This document shows positions 62,552 to 64,000 of a stretch of DNA of 64,000 nt, piece after piece. The position numbers and the translations under genes were made by a program. Position 1 is the stretch's first letter, and each line of letters starts with the position of its first letter. Under the pieces are notes generated by a model. That model made no database searches. It saw only the letters and a list, made by a program, of their open reading frames with translations, and was not told where the DNA came from. The stretch is from Bog-159 sp035602155 (GTDB lineage Bacteria > Acidobacteriota > Terriglobia > Bryobacterales > Bryobacteraceae), in NCBI GenBank assembly GCA_035602155.1, contig DATNMW010000133.1:1-64000 (forward strand), written 5' to 3'.

Positions 62552-64000
62552 ATGCGTATCAGCGGATTTGGGTGGTTGTGCCTGGGCGCCTTGTTTGCGC
62601 TCATGGCGTCTACTGGAAAGGCAGGCACGTGCTCGACTTCATGTTCGACCACGGGCAGCACCACGACGTGCACGAGTACGGACGTAGTCAAGACGCCGGA
62701 CGAGGGCGGCAACGGAAACCTATATACGGCGAATATCTACCCGTCGTGCATCACCGTTCCGAACAGCGTCACCGGCACGGTGTCCAGCGCCGCGGGCAGC
62801 GTCGAGGTCCAGCTCACCAACATGGATTCCAACGGCACCGGCAATTATTTCAGCGTCCAGGGCACCGAGCTCCTGCTGGTGTCGCCGACCGGCGCGCAAC
62901 TGGAAATACTGGGCGGCCCGGGAGACGGCAGCGAGACGCTGAACGGCCTCACCATGCTGATCGCCAACTCGAGCGGTTTCAACCCAATGCCGAACGGGAA
63001 TCCGGCCGCCCTCCCAACGAGCGGCACGCAGGACTATGAGCCGAGTGCGTACGAGCAGGGATATGGGGAATTTTTCCCGAGCCCGGGACCGGGTGATGTG
63101 CAGCACTTGCCGCAGACGGACGGCAGCGCCACCCTGACCAGCATCTTCAGCGGCGTAACCGCGGCGGGCACTTGGGACCTTTACATGATCGACAACTTCG
63201 GCGATCCTGTGACCGTCAACGGATGGAAGCTGATCCTGACGGTGAATGCGGCCTCGGAAGGTACTCTCACCACGGTTTCGTCGAACAGCCAGCCGGTTTA
63301 CACTGCCAGCCCGAGCAATACGGTCACGCTCACCGCCACGGTGACCAGCGGCGGCAATCCGGTGACCGCCGGCACGGTGGCGTTCTACGCCAACGGCAGC
63401 GGCTCGCCGATCTCCTGTTCTTCCGGCAATCAAGCGCTAAACGGCAGCGGCCAGGCCACCTGCGGGACGACTCTGGTCGCGGGCAGCACGTCGCAATGTA
63501 CCTCGTCGAGTCTGCCCGCGTGGCCGACCGTTTGCCAGGGCAATAACATCATCACGGCGACCTACTCGGGAAGCGGAAGCTACACCGGCAGCACCAGCAC
63601 CGACTTCTATCAACTAGTGACCGTACACTCCACCAACCCCTCCGGAACGCAATGGTGCAATAGCGGCCCCTTCTCGGTTCCCGAGAGCGTCACTCCGCTG
63701 GCTTATCCTTCCTTTATCCAGGTTTCGGGATACTCCAACACCATAGCCAATTTGACGGTGGCGCTGACGGGGGTGGCCGGGCAGGTAGCCGGAATTCCCG
63801 GCCAGTTCCTGCTGGTGGCGCCCGACGGCACGCATAACCTGGATTTTCTGGACGAAGCCTTCTACGCCGGCGGCGCGACCAGCCCGGTGAACCTGACCAT
63901 GTTCGATAACGCCGGCCAGACGCCCGCCGGCCTGCAGCCCACCAGCGGCAATTACGAAGCATACGACGCCAATCCGACCGGAAACCCGGACACGTTCCCC
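62552..64000 (+). CDS. large secreted surface protein with P-domain-like and Ig-like repeats (3' end outside window)
   Basis: The frame is open from ATG 62552 to the window end, at least 483 codons, with GGAGGGAAGAGAAG just upstream. A signal peptide (FGWLCLGALFALMASTGKAG) is followed by a cysteine/threonine-rich linker. Next is a jelly-roll domain like the proprotein-convertase P domain, ending AAGTWDLYMIDNFGDPVTVN. Then comes a bacterial Ig-like repeat (VTLTATVTSGGNPVTAGTVA, with FYANGSG), and a second P-like domain begins near 63600. Likely an adhesin or secreted enzyme. It is divergent from the collar triplet and may be regulated with it. Confidence 0.85.
   Translation, partial: MRISGFGWLCLGALFALMASTGKAGTCSTSCSTTGSTTTCTSTDVVKTPDEGGNGNLYTANIYPSCITVPNSVTGTVSSAAGSVEVQLTNMDSNGTGNYFSVQGTELLLVSPTGAQLEILGGPGDGSETLNGLTMLIANSSGFNPMPNGNPAALPTSGTQDYEPSAYEQGYGEFFPSPGPGDVQHLPQTDGSATLTSIFSGVTAAGTWDLYMIDNFGDPVTVNGWKLILTVNAASEGTLTTVSSNSQPVYTASPSNTVTLTATVTSGGNPVTAGTVAFYANGSGSPISCSSGNQALNGSGQATCGTTLVAGSTSQCTSSSLPAWPTVCQGNNIITATYSGSGSYTGSTSTDFYQLVTVHSTNPSGTQWCNSGPFSVPESVTPLAYPSFIQVSGYSNTIANLTVALTGVAGQVAGIPGQFLLVAPDGTHNLDFLDEAFYAGGATSPVNLTMFDNAGQTPAGLQPTSGNYEAYDANPTGNPDTFP

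Noticed and set aside
1..64000. tRNA, rRNA or riboswitch genes
   Set aside because: No cloverleaf with the usual T-loop GGTTCRANNCC and acceptor pairing, no rRNA sequence and no known riboswitch core was recognised by eye; a covariance-model scan would be needed to exclude them.

Overview
This 64 kb window is GC-rich bacterial chromosome. The gene content suggests an acidobacterium, most likely of the Solibacter/Bryobacter type. The clues are a DUF2934 protein, FG-GAP and Ig-like secreted proteins, many NarL-type kinases without membrane segments, a psd-pssA-(Asd-like)-lptE-holA operon, an outer-membrane lipoprotein of the LptE family, and several toxin-antitoxin pairs. This assignment is an inference from protein families; no rRNA gene and no convincing tRNA gene was found.

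Layout. 1-5.1 kb: the tail of a two-domain ABC permease, then a toxin-antitoxin island (DUF433/DUF5615 and vapBC) broken by a decayed Ig-like gene and a degenerate duplication of the permease tail plus antitoxin. 5.3-10.9 kb: a secreted FG-GAP propeller protein, a hypothetical protein, a threonine-dehydratase-like enzyme and a frameshifted Vgb-like propeller. 11.0-15.5 kb: rpsT facing an operon for envelope and replication functions (psd, pssA, a cysteine-less Asd homologue, lptE, holA). 15.5-24 kb: an alpha/beta hydrolase, a GH39 enzyme, a degenerate hybrid kinase, a TPR protein, an acyl-CoA synthetase/radical SAM pair and a GNAT. 24-31 kb: hemL with nearby hemL debris, a geranylgeranyl-reductase-like flavoprotein, a small lipoprotein and two TPR proteins. 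32-40 kb: signalling genes (a five-PAS kinase and its regulator, a Crp/Fnr regulator, DUF2934, a second kinase that lacks its histidine, NDH-2). 40-45 kb: a secreted-protein block behind a strong promoter, led by a broken fibre-like gene. 45-54.4 kb: M50 protease, rpmB, YtxH, recX, a thioredoxin-like ferredoxin, a broken membrane protein, then frr-pyrH-tsf-rpsB-rpsI-rplM. 54.5-59.4 kb: two more NarL-type kinase/regulator pairs, one overlapping an amidohydrolase. 59.6-64 kb: a DUF4062-like protein, a GNAT, three tandem tail-collar proteins and the start of a large Ig/P-domain surface protein.

Recurring themes. (1) Five genes have a TANA(A/C)T box exactly six bases before the start codon and so look leaderless. 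(2) Three of the five histidine kinases have lost key catalytic or phospho-acceptor residues. (3) Small inverted-repeat elements with identical 10-bp ends sit between genes. (4) Large secreted-protein genes are repeatedly broken by frameshifts or stop codons while neighbouring core genes are intact. The least described assembly is the 59.6-64 kb block (collar triplet, GNAT, surface protein).
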